Assembly (NCBI GenBank): GCA_026129185.1
Contig: JAHCIO010000001.1
Coordinates: 1-64,000, forward strand
Length of the DNA: 64,000 nt
DNA from: Promineifilum sp019695075
Lineage (GTDB): Bacteria > Chloroflexota > Anaerolineae > Promineifilales > Promineifilaceae
Reading direction: 5' to 3'
A program made the position numbers and the translations under genes. The notes below the pieces were generated by a model. It did no database searches, was not told the DNA's origin, and saw nothing but the letters and a program-made list of their open reading frames with translations. Within the stretch, counting starts at the first letter, position 1, and every line of letters starts with the position of its first letter. Shown in pieces: positions 35,195 through 43,241 of this stretch.

Positions 35195-36472
35195 ATGGAC
35201 ATTGGTGAGCTGGAAAGCAAAAAACTGAGCGAACTGCGCGACATCGGCCGCGACATGAAGATCGCCGGCTACACGACGATGAAGAAGCAAGATCTTGTCT
35301 TCCGGATCATGCAGGCCGATGCTGAGTCGAGCGGCTACCACTTCCGCGGCGGTGTGCTGGACATTGTTGAGGATGACAAGCAGACGATGGGCTTCCTGCG
35401 CTCCGGCGCCTATCTGCCGGGCAAGGACGACATCTATGTGTCCAACTCGCAGATCCGCCGCATCGGCCTGAAGACCGGCGACATGGTCTATGGCCAGGTG
35501 CGCGTGCCCAAGGACAACGAGAAGTACTATAGCCTGCTGCGCGTTGAGGCCGTCAATGGCATGAGTCCGGAGATGCTGAAGACGCGCGTCCGCTATGAGT
35601 CCCTGACGCCCATCTTCCCCGACCAGAAGATCAAGCTGGAGACGAAGCCCGGCATTCTATCGACGCGCCTGATCGACCTGGTCACGCCCATCGGCCGGGG
35701 CCAGCGCGGCCTGATCGTCTCGCCGCCCAAGGCCGGCAAGACGACCGTGCTGAAGGAGATTGCCAACGGCGTCTCGGAGAACTACCCCGAGATTCACCTG
35801 ATGGTTGTGCTGATTGGCGAGCGGCCGGAAGAAGTGACCGACATGGAGCGCTCGACGCAGGGCGAAGTGGTCAGCTCGACGTTCGACGAGCCGGTGAAGA
35901 ACCACTGCCGCGTGGCCGAGATGGCTCTGGAGCGCGCCAAGCGCCTGGTCGAATCGGGCCGCGATGTCGTCATCCTGCTGGACTCCATCACCCGTCTGGC
36001 CCGCGCCTATAACCTGACTGTGCCGCCCAGCGGCCGGACGCTGTCCGGTGGCCTCGACCCCGGCGCGCTCTATCCGCCGAAGCGCTTCTTCGGCACGGCG
36101 CGCAACCTGGAGTTCGGCGGCAGTCTGACCATCATCGCCACCTGTCTGGTTGACACCGGCAGCCGCATGGACGACGTCATCTACGAGGAGTTCAAGGGCA
36201 CGGGCAACATGGAGTTGCTGCTCAGCCGCCGCTTGCAGGAGCGCCGCATCTTCCCGGCCTTCGACATCGAGCGCTCCAGCACCCGTCGCGAGGAATTGCT
36301 CATGTCGGCCGACGAGCTGGCGCGGGTCTATACCATGCGCCGGATGCTGAGCCACCTGATGGACACGCCCGGCTACGACATCAGCAGCGCCACGGCGGCC
36401 GTCTTGCAGCGCCTGCGCGGCACGAAGACCAATTACGAATTCCTGGAGACGCTGACCAAGGACATGGCCTAG
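35195..36472 (+). CDS. rho: Transcription termination factor Rho
   Basis: A 425-residue hexameric RNA helicase. The Rho_N region (ELRDIGRDMKIAGYTTMKKQ) is followed by the cold-shock RNA-binding domain (SGAYLPGKDDIYVSNSQIRR), Walker A PPKAGKTTVLKEI (about 176-188), GERPEEVTDM and the R-loop segment SSTRREELLM. The ATG at 35195 follows GAGAAG. A long leader precedes it. Confidence 0.97.
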   Translation: MDIGELESKKLSELRDIGRDMKIAGYTTMKKQDLVFRIMQADAESSGYHFRGGVLDIVEDDKQTMGFLRSGAYLPGKDDIYVSNSQIRRIGLKTGDMVYGQVRVPKDNEKYYSLLRVEAVNGMSPEMLKTRVRYESLTPIFPDQKIKLETKPGILSTRLIDLVTPIGRGQRGLIVSPPKAGKTTVLKEIANGVSENYPEIHLMVVLIGERPEEVTDMERSTQGEVVSSTFDEPVKNHCRVAEMALERAKRLVESGRDVVILLDSITRLARAYNLTVPPSGRTLSGGLDPGALYPPKRFFGTARNLEFGGSLTIIATCLVDTGSRMDDVIYEEFKGTGNMELLLSRRLQERRIFPAFDIERSSTRREELLMSADELARVYTMRRMLSHLMDTPGYDISSATAAVLQRLRGTKTNYEFLETLTKDMA

Positions 36473-36554
36473 TCCGGTCGGCCCAGGGGCGTGCTCCCCT
36501 GAGCGCGCCTGTTTGCGACCCCCAAACTGAACGGCAGTTGAGAAAGCGCCCCCG

Positions 36555-36586
36555 GCACGCGCGGCCCCATTGCGGGCCGCGCGTGC
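36555..36586 (+). terminator. Strong GC hairpin after rho, no T-tract
   Basis: A perfect 13-bp stem (GCACGCGCGGCCC and inverse) with a 6-nt loop lies 83 bp after the rho stop. It is not followed by a T-run, so it may stabilise the mRNA 3' end or be a Rho-associated end rather than an intrinsic terminator. Confidence 0.5.
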
Positions 36587-36609
36587 TGTGATAGCATTCG
36601 CAGTTGCCT

Positions 36610-37671
36610 ATGCACGAAGACAAAAGCGTGTGGCAACGCCTTGCCGGGTATGGCGTTCTGGCCCTGGTGGCCGGGATGATGCTCCTGGGATGGCGGGCCG
36701 CAGCCACCACCACCGCCCAGGCAGAGGAGCCGCCCACTGCCCCGAACGCCGCCGTCGAAACAACCGGCGGTTCTCCGTCCGACGCGGCGTTGCCCGACCA
36801 GGCCGTGGCCGACGCGCCGTTGGCCCCGGTCATCGAGGACATCGCCGTGGCCCCCGCGGCCGTGCCGCAGACCTTCGTCGGCCGCCGCCCCGAACACAAC
36901 TTCCAGACCTACACCGTCGAGCGCGGCGACACGCCCAACGGCATCGCCGATAAGTTCGGCATCCAGGCGACAACGCTGCTGGGCGGCAACCCGCTGCTGA
37001 GCCAGGAGTCGAGCCTGCTGCAAACGGGCGTGACGCTCGTCATCCTGCCCATTGACGGCGTGCTCCACGACGTGCAGCCGGGCGACACGCTGGAGAGCAT
37101 CGCCGAGCAGTATGGCGTGTCCGTGGAGACGATCGTCGGCTACGCGCCCAACAACCTGGAGTTCCCCTATCGCCTCTTCCCGGAGACGCAAATCATGGTT
37201 CCCGGCGCGGTGCGCGACGTGTTCGTATGGACGCCGCCGAGCCTGGAATCGGTGCGCGGCTCCTCGCGCGAGGGCAGCGGCGTCGCCCCGCTCATCGTGG
37301 GCACGGGCACGTTTATCTACCCGGTTAACTCGCGCAACTTCAGCCAGTACTTCTGGTATGGCCATCCCGGCGTGGACATCGCTCTGCCGGAGGGCACGGG
37401 CGTGGTCGCCTCGGACACGGGCACGGTCACTTTTGCCGGCTGGAACATCTACGGCTACGGCAACCTGATCGTCATCAATCACGGCAACGGCTACGAGACG
37501 TTCTACGGCCACCTCAGCAGCATCGGCGTCGTGCCGGGGCAGATCGTCTACCAGGGCAATTTCATCGGCAGCACCGGCAACACGGGCAACTCCTCCGGCC
37601 CGCACATCCACTTTGAGGTGCGCATCAACGCGGCGCAGGACAACCCCTGCTTCTACGTTGGCGGCTGCTAG
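36610..37671 (+). CDS. Secreted LysM / M23 peptidase (murein endopeptidase-like)
   Basis: A 353-residue exported protein. An N-terminal hydrophobic segment (GVLALVAGMMLLGWRAA) serves as signal or anchor. Two LysM-like repeats follow (YTVERGDTPNGIADKFGI and VQPGDTLESIAEQYGV). The C-terminal M23 domain has HPGVDIALPEG and HLSSIG...GPHIHFEV, with the HxH zinc ligands. It probably cuts or regulates cell-wall peptides. A TAGCAT box lies 12 nt before the ATG. It overlaps rlmN (convergent) by 4 bp. Confidence 0.9.
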   Translation: MHEDKSVWQRLAGYGVLALVAGMMLLGWRAAATTTAQAEEPPTAPNAAVETTGGSPSDAALPDQAVADAPLAPVIEDIAVAPAAVPQTFVGRRPEHNFQTYTVERGDTPNGIADKFGIQATTLLGGNPLLSQESSLLQTGVTLVILPIDGVLHDVQPGDTLESIAEQYGVSVETIVGYAPNNLEFPYRLFPETQIMVPGAVRDVFVWTPPSLESVRGSSREGSGVAPLIVGTGTFIYPVNSRNFSQYFWYGHPGVDIALPEGTGVVASDTGTVTFAGWNIYGYGNLIVINHGNGYETFYGHLSSIGVVPGQIVYQGNFIGSTGNTGNSSGPHIHFEVRINAAQDNPCFYVGGC

Positions 37672-38738
37672 ACGCGGCCGGCGCTGAGATGGCGGTCGCG
37701 CAGTTGGCCGCAGCCGGCCTGGATGTCGATGCCGCGCCGGACGCGCACCGTGCTGCCGACGCCATACTCGGCCAGCACGCGCTGGAAGCGATCGACGCGC
37801 TCCGGCGAGGAGGGCATGCCGCCGTAGCCGGCGGTGGGGTTGAGGGGGATGAGGTTCACGTGGGCCAGCATCCCCTGTAGGAGCCTACCCAGCTTGTGGG
37901 CCTGCTCCTCGGTGTCGTTCTCCCCGGCAATCAGCGCCCATTCGAACGTCAGCCGCCGCCCCGTCTTCTCGATGTAGTAGCGGCAGGCGTCCATCAGCAC
38001 GGCGATGGGCCAGCGGCGATTGACCGGCAGCAGTCGGCCGCGTTCCGCGTCGTCGGCGGCGTGGAGGGAGATGGCCAGCGGCGTCTGGCGCTGCTCGTCG
38101 GCGTAGCGGCGGATGGCGGGCACGAGGCCGACGGTGGAGATGGTGATCTTGCGCGCTCCCAGGTTTAGCCCGGCGGGGTCGGTCAGGCGGTCGACGGCGG
38201 CCAGGGTATTGTCGTAGTTGTGCAACGGCTCGCCCATGCCCATCATGACGATGTTGGTGACGTGCTCGCCGCGGGTGGCCAGTTCGCGGGCGAAATACGT
38301 CACCTGGCCGACGATCTCCCCCGTGCTGAGGTGGCGCATGAAGCCCATCTGTCCGGTGGCGCAGAAGACGCAACCCATGGCGCAGCCGGCCTGCGTGCTG
38401 ATGCACAGCGTGCGCCGCTTCTCATAGGCCATCAGCACCGTCTCGATGAACTGACCGTCGCCCATGCGGAAGAGCACCTTGGTCGTCTGGCCGTCGCGGG
38501 AATTCTGGCGCAGGACGATGTCGCCGATTGTCAGCGTCGTCTCGGCCGCCAGTCGTTGGCGCAGCGCCGCCGGGAGGCTGGTCATCTCGGCCGGGTCGGC
38601 GGCGAAGTGGCGGTAGAGCCACTCCCACACCTGGCGGGCGCGAAAGGCGGGCTGGCCCCACTCGGCCAGCCGCGCCGTTAGCTCCGGCAGCGACAGGTCA
38701 TAGAGGTTGACCGGCGTGTGGGCGGGCGACTCAGACAT
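37668..38738 (-). CDS. rlmN: 23S rRNA (adenine(2503)-C(2))-methyltransferase RlmN
   Basis: A 356-residue radical SAM enzyme that methylates A2503 of 23S rRNA and A37 of some tRNAs. The CxxxCxxC cluster CAMGCVFC (119-126) and the second catalytic cysteine near the end (AGCGQLRDRH) are present. The stop overlaps the LysM/M23 gene's stop, and the start overlaps the HAD gene's stop by 8 bp, so rlmN is coupled to it. Confidence 0.95.
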   Translation of the reverse strand: MSESPAHTPVNLYDLSLPELTARLAEWGQPAFRARQVWEWLYRHFAADPAEMTSLPAALRQRLAAETTLTIGDIVLRQNSRDGQTTKVLFRMGDGQFIETVLMAYEKRRTLCISTQAGCAMGCVFCATGQMGFMRHLSTGEIVGQVTYFARELATRGEHVTNIVMMGMGEPLHNYDNTLAAVDRLTDPAGLNLGARKITISTVGLVPAIRRYADEQRQTPLAISLHAADDAERGRLLPVNRRWPIAVLMDACRYYIEKTGRRLTFEWALIAGENDTEEQAHKLGRLLQGMLAHVNLIPLNPTAGYGGMPSSPERVDRFQRVLAEYGVGSTVRVRRGIDIQAGCGQLRDRHLSAGRV

Positions 38739-39555
38739 GGGTGGGCACGCTCTGCCCTTCCAGGAACGCGGCCAGGGCGGTGATGTCGTCGAAGATGAAG
38801 TCGGGCTTGTCGGGGCTGGCGGCGGCGTCGTCGCGGCTGGAGATGCCCGTCAGCACGAGGATGGCCCGCAGGCCGGCAGCCTTGGCCCCGGCGATGTCGG
38901 TGGACAGGCGGTCGCCGACCATGGCCACGCCGGCCGGCTCGGCCCCCAGCCGCTTGATGGCCTCCTGGAAGAGGATCGGCCCGGGCTTGCCGATGAGCAA
39001 TGGCTGCACGCCGGTCGTGGTGCTGATGACGGCGATGAGCGCCCCGGCGCCGGGCACAGGCCCCAGTTCGCTGGGAAACGACGGGTCGGGGTTTGTGCCC
39101 ACGAAGCGCACGCCGCGGTGGACGAGCAGCGCGCCCATGGCGAAGTCCTCGTAGGTGGCGTGGGGGGTGTAGCCGACGACGACGACGGCCGCCGACTGTC
39201 CGGCGCGCACGTCGGCCGGCGCAATCGGTCGGAAGCCGCGCGCGGTCAGAGCCTCGTGCAGCCCCGTATCGCCGACGATGTAGGCGGGCGTGCCGGGCGG
39301 GTATTCGCCGGCCAGGTGGGCGGCAGTGGCCTCGGCCGAGGTGAGGATCTGCTCCGGCGGCACATCGACGCCGAAGCGGGCCAGCTTGGCCGTGTACATG
39401 ACCGCCGTCTTGGTGGCGTTGTTGGTCGCCAGCACGAAGCCGATGTGGTTGCGGCGGAGCGTCGCGAAGAAATCGACAAGGCCGGGCATGGGCGTGTCGC
39501 CGCGCCAGAGCACGCCGTCCATGTCGAGGATGAGGTGGGTGATGGGTGTCGTCAT
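38731..39555 (-). CDS. HAD-IIA family phosphatase (NagD-like)
   Basis: A 274-residue HAD hydrolase. DMDGVLWRGD carries the two catalytic Asps (D11 and D13), TNNATKT the second motif, and MVGDRLSTDIAGAKAAGL the third. HAD-IIA enzymes dephosphorylate sugar phosphates, glycerol-phosphate or nucleotides; the substrate is unknown. It overlaps the rlmN start. Confidence 0.9.
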   Translation of the reverse strand: MTTPITHLILDMDGVLWRGDTPMPGLVDFFATLRRNHIGFVLATNNATKTAVMYTAKLARFGVDVPPEQILTSAEATAAHLAGEYPPGTPAYIVGDTGLHEALTARGFRPIAPADVRAGQSAAVVVVGYTPHATYEDFAMGALLVHRGVRFVGTNPDPSFPSELGPVPGAGALIAVISTTTGVQPLLIGKPGPILFQEAIKRLGAEPAGVAMVGDRLSTDIAGAKAAGLRAILVLTGISSRDDAAASPDKPDFIFDDITALAAFLEGQSVPTHV

Positions 39556-39757
39556 AGGTGTCCTGCGCCCCGGGCCCGTAGGGATGAAGGATGAAGGATG
39601 ACCTGCGGGCTGCCGGGATCGTAAGGGGGATTATAGCCCAACAGGGGAGTCGTGGTACAATCCACCGATTGCCTCCCATTGTCGGGGGTTTTTGCGCGCG
39701 GGGGCAGCCCGCGGCTGTGGCCCGCGGCGGCGGGTTGAGAGGAGCGAAAACAACATC

Positions 39758-40447
39758 GTGAAACTATCGGTCATCATTCCGGTCTACAACGAGCGCACAA
39801 CGCTGGAGCCGGCCGTGCGGGCGGTGCTGGCGGTCAACGAGGCGGACGAAATTCTGATCATCGACGACGGCTCGACCGACGGCACGCTGGAGCTGTATCC
39901 GGCCATCGCGCAGCTCGACCCCATCATCCGTGTCATCAAGCATGAGAAGAATATGGGCAAGGGCGCGGCCGTGCGCACCGGCTTTGCCCAGGCAACGGGC
40001 GACATCTTTCTCATCCAGGACGCCGACATGGAGTATGACCCGCGCGATTATCGGGCCATGCTGCAGCCCATCGAGGAGGGGCGGGCGGAGGTCGTCTACG
40101 GCTCTCGCTTCCGCGGCGGCCCCACCAAGACGATGTTCTTCTGGCACATGGTCGGCAACAAGATGCTGACCCTGGTGACCAACGTCGTCTACAACACGAT
40201 CCTGTCCGACATGGAGACGTGCTACAAGGTCTTCCGCGCCGACGTGGTGCGCGACATTCCCCTGCGCTCGCGTGGCTTTGAGTTCGAGCCGGAGATCACC
40301 TCCAAGGTGCTGAAGCGCGGCTATCGCATCTACGAAGTGCCCATCTCCTACAACGGCCGCGAGTTCGACGAGGGCAAAAAGCTCAACCCCTGGCGCGAAG
40401 GCCCGAAGGCGCTGTATTACCTGCTGAAGTACCGCTTTGTGGATTGA
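39758..40447 (+). CDS. GT2 glycosyltransferase (polyprenyl-phosphate sugar synthase-like)
   Basis: A 229-residue GT2 enzyme, VKLSVIIPVYNERTTL at the start, GSTDGTLELY after, and the nucleotide-sugar site IQDADMEYD. It resembles dolichol/polyprenyl-phosphate mannosyltransferases that supply lipid-linked sugars to GT39 enzymes. The GTG start at 39758 follows GAGAGGAG by 13 nt, longer than usual. An insertion sequence separates it from a GT39-type gene on the same strand, its likely partner. Confidence 0.85.
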   Translation: MKLSVIIPVYNERTTLEPAVRAVLAVNEADEILIIDDGSTDGTLELYPAIAQLDPIIRVIKHEKNMGKGAAVRTGFAQATGDIFLIQDADMEYDPRDYRAMLQPIEEGRAEVVYGSRFRGGPTKTMFFWHMVGNKMLTLVTNVVYNTILSDMETCYKVFRADVVRDIPLRSRGFEFEPEITSKVLKRGYRIYEVPISYNGREFDEGKKLNPWREGPKALYYLLKYRFVD

Positions 40448-40449
40448 TG

Positions 40450-40513
40450 TCAGTGGGCAGTAACCAGTGGCCAGTAACCAGTGGACAGTAACCAGTGACC
40501 AGTGACCAGTGAC
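40450..40513. repeat. CAGTNACCAGTG word array, left of the IS
   Basis: Tandem words of the form CAGTAACCAGTGGCCAGTAA cover the gap after the GT2 gene up to the insertion sequence. The array continues on the other side (41688 onwards). Confidence 0.75.
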
Positions 40514-41687
40514 CTAGCTACCTGACACAAAATCAGGTGAAGTAAGGCACCTGCCTGAAAGAAGCAGGCAGGTTATTGATGAGACACCTTTCCAACATAT
40601 CGTAGCCGATGCGGAAGATGCTGAGGTCACGCCGGTCAATCCGGTCGACCAGATGACGGTCGCCACGCTTGATGACCGCCGAACCAAAGGCCACGACCCA
40701 GACATAGAGCAAGGCGACGACCAACGTCAAGCGCGAGAGGCGTAGGAAGTGACGCAGGTGACTCTGTTGCAACTCAACGCCATGACGTTTGAAATCGCCA
40801 AACATCTCTTCAATCCAGGCGCGTACCTTGTACTGCTGAAGGGTTTGACGGGCAGAAGGCAAATTGGTGGCCAGCAACCAGGGCTGCTTTTCACCCTGAC
40901 GCCAATAGGCCAGGAAGTTACAGGGCAGACGGTTCTGCTCAGTGAGTTCGATAGCCGACAACCAACACTGTTGGCCGGGGTGGTCGAGAAGGGTTCCCAC
41001 GCGCTGCCAGGGCTGGTCAGGGTGCGAGCGATACAGGTGGCTGCCTTTCTGACGCAGCACGTAGAACCAGCCCCACTTTTCCAATTGCGCCTGTAAGGGG
41101 GTGAATTCACTGTCACCGGTGAGGACGACCATCACTTGGGGCGGCATCAGACGCTGCACGTAACCTAGCAGCGCGACTTGCTTCCCTCCTGAACTATGTC
41201 CTTTGGCCACCCGCACCCACGTCCAGGCGATAGGTAACGCTCGTCGTCGATACGCCAGAGCAACCATCAACAATTGATGGCTTTGGGCGACCTGGGTGGC
41301 ATCTATGATCAGGCGAACCTGGCCGCTGCTGGCCGCGGCCTGCAACAGGGCCGTCATGGTCGACTCGTACCAGGCGCGTACCCTTACCGCGCCATTAGCC
41401 AGAAAGCGGCTTAGCCGGCGACTATTACTGGCCCGTTTCGCCCGGCCTGAAATCTTGTTCGCCACCTTGGCCGTATTCACCGTCCGGCCGAGGTAGATGC
41501 CGGTCATGAACCAAGCCAATACGCGTTGCCGATAGACGTGGCCCGTCGGGACGATATGTTGAATTTGAGCGAGCATTGTATGATATGTGCGGATGACAGT
41601 CATGGCTTTACCTGTTTGGTGAGATTGTCACTTTCAACTGTAACAGGTTCTTTGGCTGTCATCCTCCTTTTTGTGTCAGGTAGCTAG
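40514..41687. mobile_element. IS4-family-like insertion sequence, with CTAG target duplication
   Basis: Perfect 15-bp terminal inverted repeats CTACCTGACACAAAA lie at 40518-40532 and 41669-41683, enclosing 1166 bp and one transposase. The 4-bp CTAG at 40514-40517 and 41684-41687 is a candidate target-site duplication. The element interrupts the CAGTG word array and lies between the GT2 and GT39 genes. Confidence 0.9.
40533..41603 (-). CDS. IS4-type DDE transposase
   Basis: A 356-residue transposase. The catalytic acids are LIIDATQ (D101), LTGDSEF (D164) and WIEEMFGDFKRHG (E265 or E266), the last being the YREK-like segment of IS4 enzymes. The stop codon abuts the left terminal repeat exactly, which fits a compact intact element. 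No frameshift or internal stop is visible. It could be active. Confidence 0.93.
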   Translation of the reverse strand: MTVIRTYHTMLAQIQHIVPTGHVYRQRVLAWFMTGIYLGRTVNTAKVANKISGRAKRASNSRRLSRFLANGAVRVRAWYESTMTALLQAAASSGQVRLIIDATQVAQSHQLLMVALAYRRRALPIAWTWVRVAKGHSSGGKQVALLGYVQRLMPPQVMVVLTGDSEFTPLQAQLEKWGWFYVLRQKGSHLYRSHPDQPWQRVGTLLDHPGQQCWLSAIELTEQNRLPCNFLAYWRQGEKQPWLLATNLPSARQTLQQYKVRAWIEEMFGDFKRHGVELQQSHLRHFLRLSRLTLVVALLYVWVVAFGSAVIKRGDRHLVDRIDRRDLSIFRIGYDMLERCLINNLPASFRQVPYFT

Positions 41688-41785
41688 ACCAGTGACCAGT
41701 GTCTGTACTGACCTACTGACCACTGTCCGCTGCTTACTGTCCACTGCTTACTGTCCACTGACCTACTGTCCTCTGCCCACTCTCC
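41688..41785. repeat. CAGTG word array, right of the IS
   Basis: Words such as CTTACTGTCCACTG recur up to the ATG of the next gene at 41790. It is the continuation of the array at 40450-40513. Confidence 0.7.
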
Positions 41786-41789
41786 TCCC

Positions 41790-43241
41790 ATGCCCTCCCG
41801 CCTCCGCCTCTCCCTGCTGCCGATCCTCTGGCTGGGCGCGGCGCTGCGGCTGTGGGGGCTGTTCGCCAACAGCTTCCACGCCGACGAGGCGCTCTTCGCC
41901 ACCTGGGCGCGGCTCATCGCCGTCTGGCGCGACCCGCTGCTGCGGACGCAGCCGGTGGATAAGCCGCCGCTGCTATTCTATAGCCAGGCGATCTTCTATC
42001 CTCTCCTCGGTCCGGTGGAGTGGGCGGCGCGGCTGCCGTCGCTCATCGCCTCGCTGCTGCTCATCGCCCTGACGGCGCAACTGGCCTGGCGGCTGGGCGG
42101 CGACAGCGCGGCCGCGCTCGTCGCCGCGGCCGTCGTCGCCGTCGCTCCCCTGGCGGTGCAATTCAGCGCCACGGCCTTCAGCGACCCGCTGCTGACGATG
42201 TGGCTCGTGGCGGCGCTCGTGGCCGCGCTGGCGCGGCCGGCGCAGCCGGGTTGGGCGGGCGTCGGCCTCGGCCTGGCGCTGGCGACGAAGTACCAGGCGG
42301 CGCTGTTCGTGCCGCTGCTGGCCGGGTTGGGCTGGTTGGCGGGCTGGCGCGGGCGCGATTGGGCGCGCGCGGCCGTGGGGACCGCGGCCGTCGTCGCCGT
42401 CGTGCTGCTCTGGAGCGCGGCGCGGGCGGACGCGGCCGGCCTTGTCGCCAGCCAGTGGGCCAACATCGGCGGCCTGCGGCCGGCGCGGTCGTGGGAGCTG
42501 TGGCCGCGGCTGGCCGACCAGGCGCGGCTGTGGCGGCTGGCGCTGGGCGGGCCGCTGCTGGCGGGGGCGGCGCTGGCAACGGCCGTGGCCCTGCTGTCGC
42601 CCCACGCGCGGGCGCGCCTGCGGCCGGCCGATGCCTTGCTGGCCCTTTTCGCCCTGGCCTATGCCCTGTTGCACTGGCTGTGGGCCGTGCCCGCCTGGGA
42701 TCGCTACCTGCTGCCCCTTGTGCCCGTCATCGCCGTGCTGCTGGGCCGGCTGGGCGCGGCGGCCTGGTCGCTGACGGCGGAAGCGAGCGCGGGCCGGGCC
42801 GGGCGCTGGGCCGGGGCGGCGCTACTCGTCGCCGTCGCCGCGCTGCACGTGCCCGTGGCCGTCGCCGCGCGGGCCGGGCAATACCCTATCGGCGGACAAC
42901 CGACGGCCGATGGCGGCGCGGCCGAAGTGGCTCGCGCCCTGGCGGATGCGCCTTACGGCACGGTGCTGTATGATCACTGGTATAGCTGGCACTGGCGCTA
43001 CCAGTTATTCGATGGGCGCGTCTACGTGAGTTGGTTCCCCCACGCCGACGCGCTGTTGGCCGACCTGGCCGCCTTTGGGCAGACGGGGCCGGCCCGCCTC
43101 GTCGCCCTGCCGCGCGACGGCACGGCCGCGCCGCTGCTGCGCCGGCTGCGCCAGGCGGGCTACCGGCTAGAGTCGTTGCCCGGCCCGGCCGAGGCGACGA
43201 TGACGCTGTGGCGAATCGCAATCATGGAGACGAACGAGTGA
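41790..43241 (+). CDS. GT39/PMT-type membrane glycosyltransferase
   Basis: A 483-residue integral membrane enzyme. Residues 1-120 include the PMT/ArnT luminal acid loop NSFHADEALFATW and QPVDKPPLLFY, features of lipid-linked-sugar transferases. About 11 hydrophobic segments cover the middle. The C-terminal soluble tail is short. No ribosome site is visible since the repeat array runs to the ATG. The stop overlaps the GTG of the next gene by 3 bp, indicating translational coupling. Confidence 0.85.
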   Translation: MPSRLRLSLLPILWLGAALRLWGLFANSFHADEALFATWARLIAVWRDPLLRTQPVDKPPLLFYSQAIFYPLLGPVEWAARLPSLIASLLLIALTAQLAWRLGGDSAAALVAAAVVAVAPLAVQFSATAFSDPLLTMWLVAALVAALARPAQPGWAGVGLGLALATKYQAALFVPLLAGLGWLAGWRGRDWARAAVGTAAVVAVVLLWSAARADAAGLVASQWANIGGLRPARSWELWPRLADQARLWRLALGGPLLAGAALATAVALLSPHARARLRPADALLALFALAYALLHWLWAVPAWDRYLLPLVPVIAVLLGRLGAAAWSLTAEASAGRAGRWAGAALLVAVAALHVPVAVAARAGQYPIGGQPTADGGAAEVARALADAPYGTVLYDHWYSWHWRYQLFDGRVYVSWFPHADALLADLAAFGQTGPARLVALPRDGTAAPLLRRLRQAGYRLESLPGPAEATMTLWRIAIMETNE

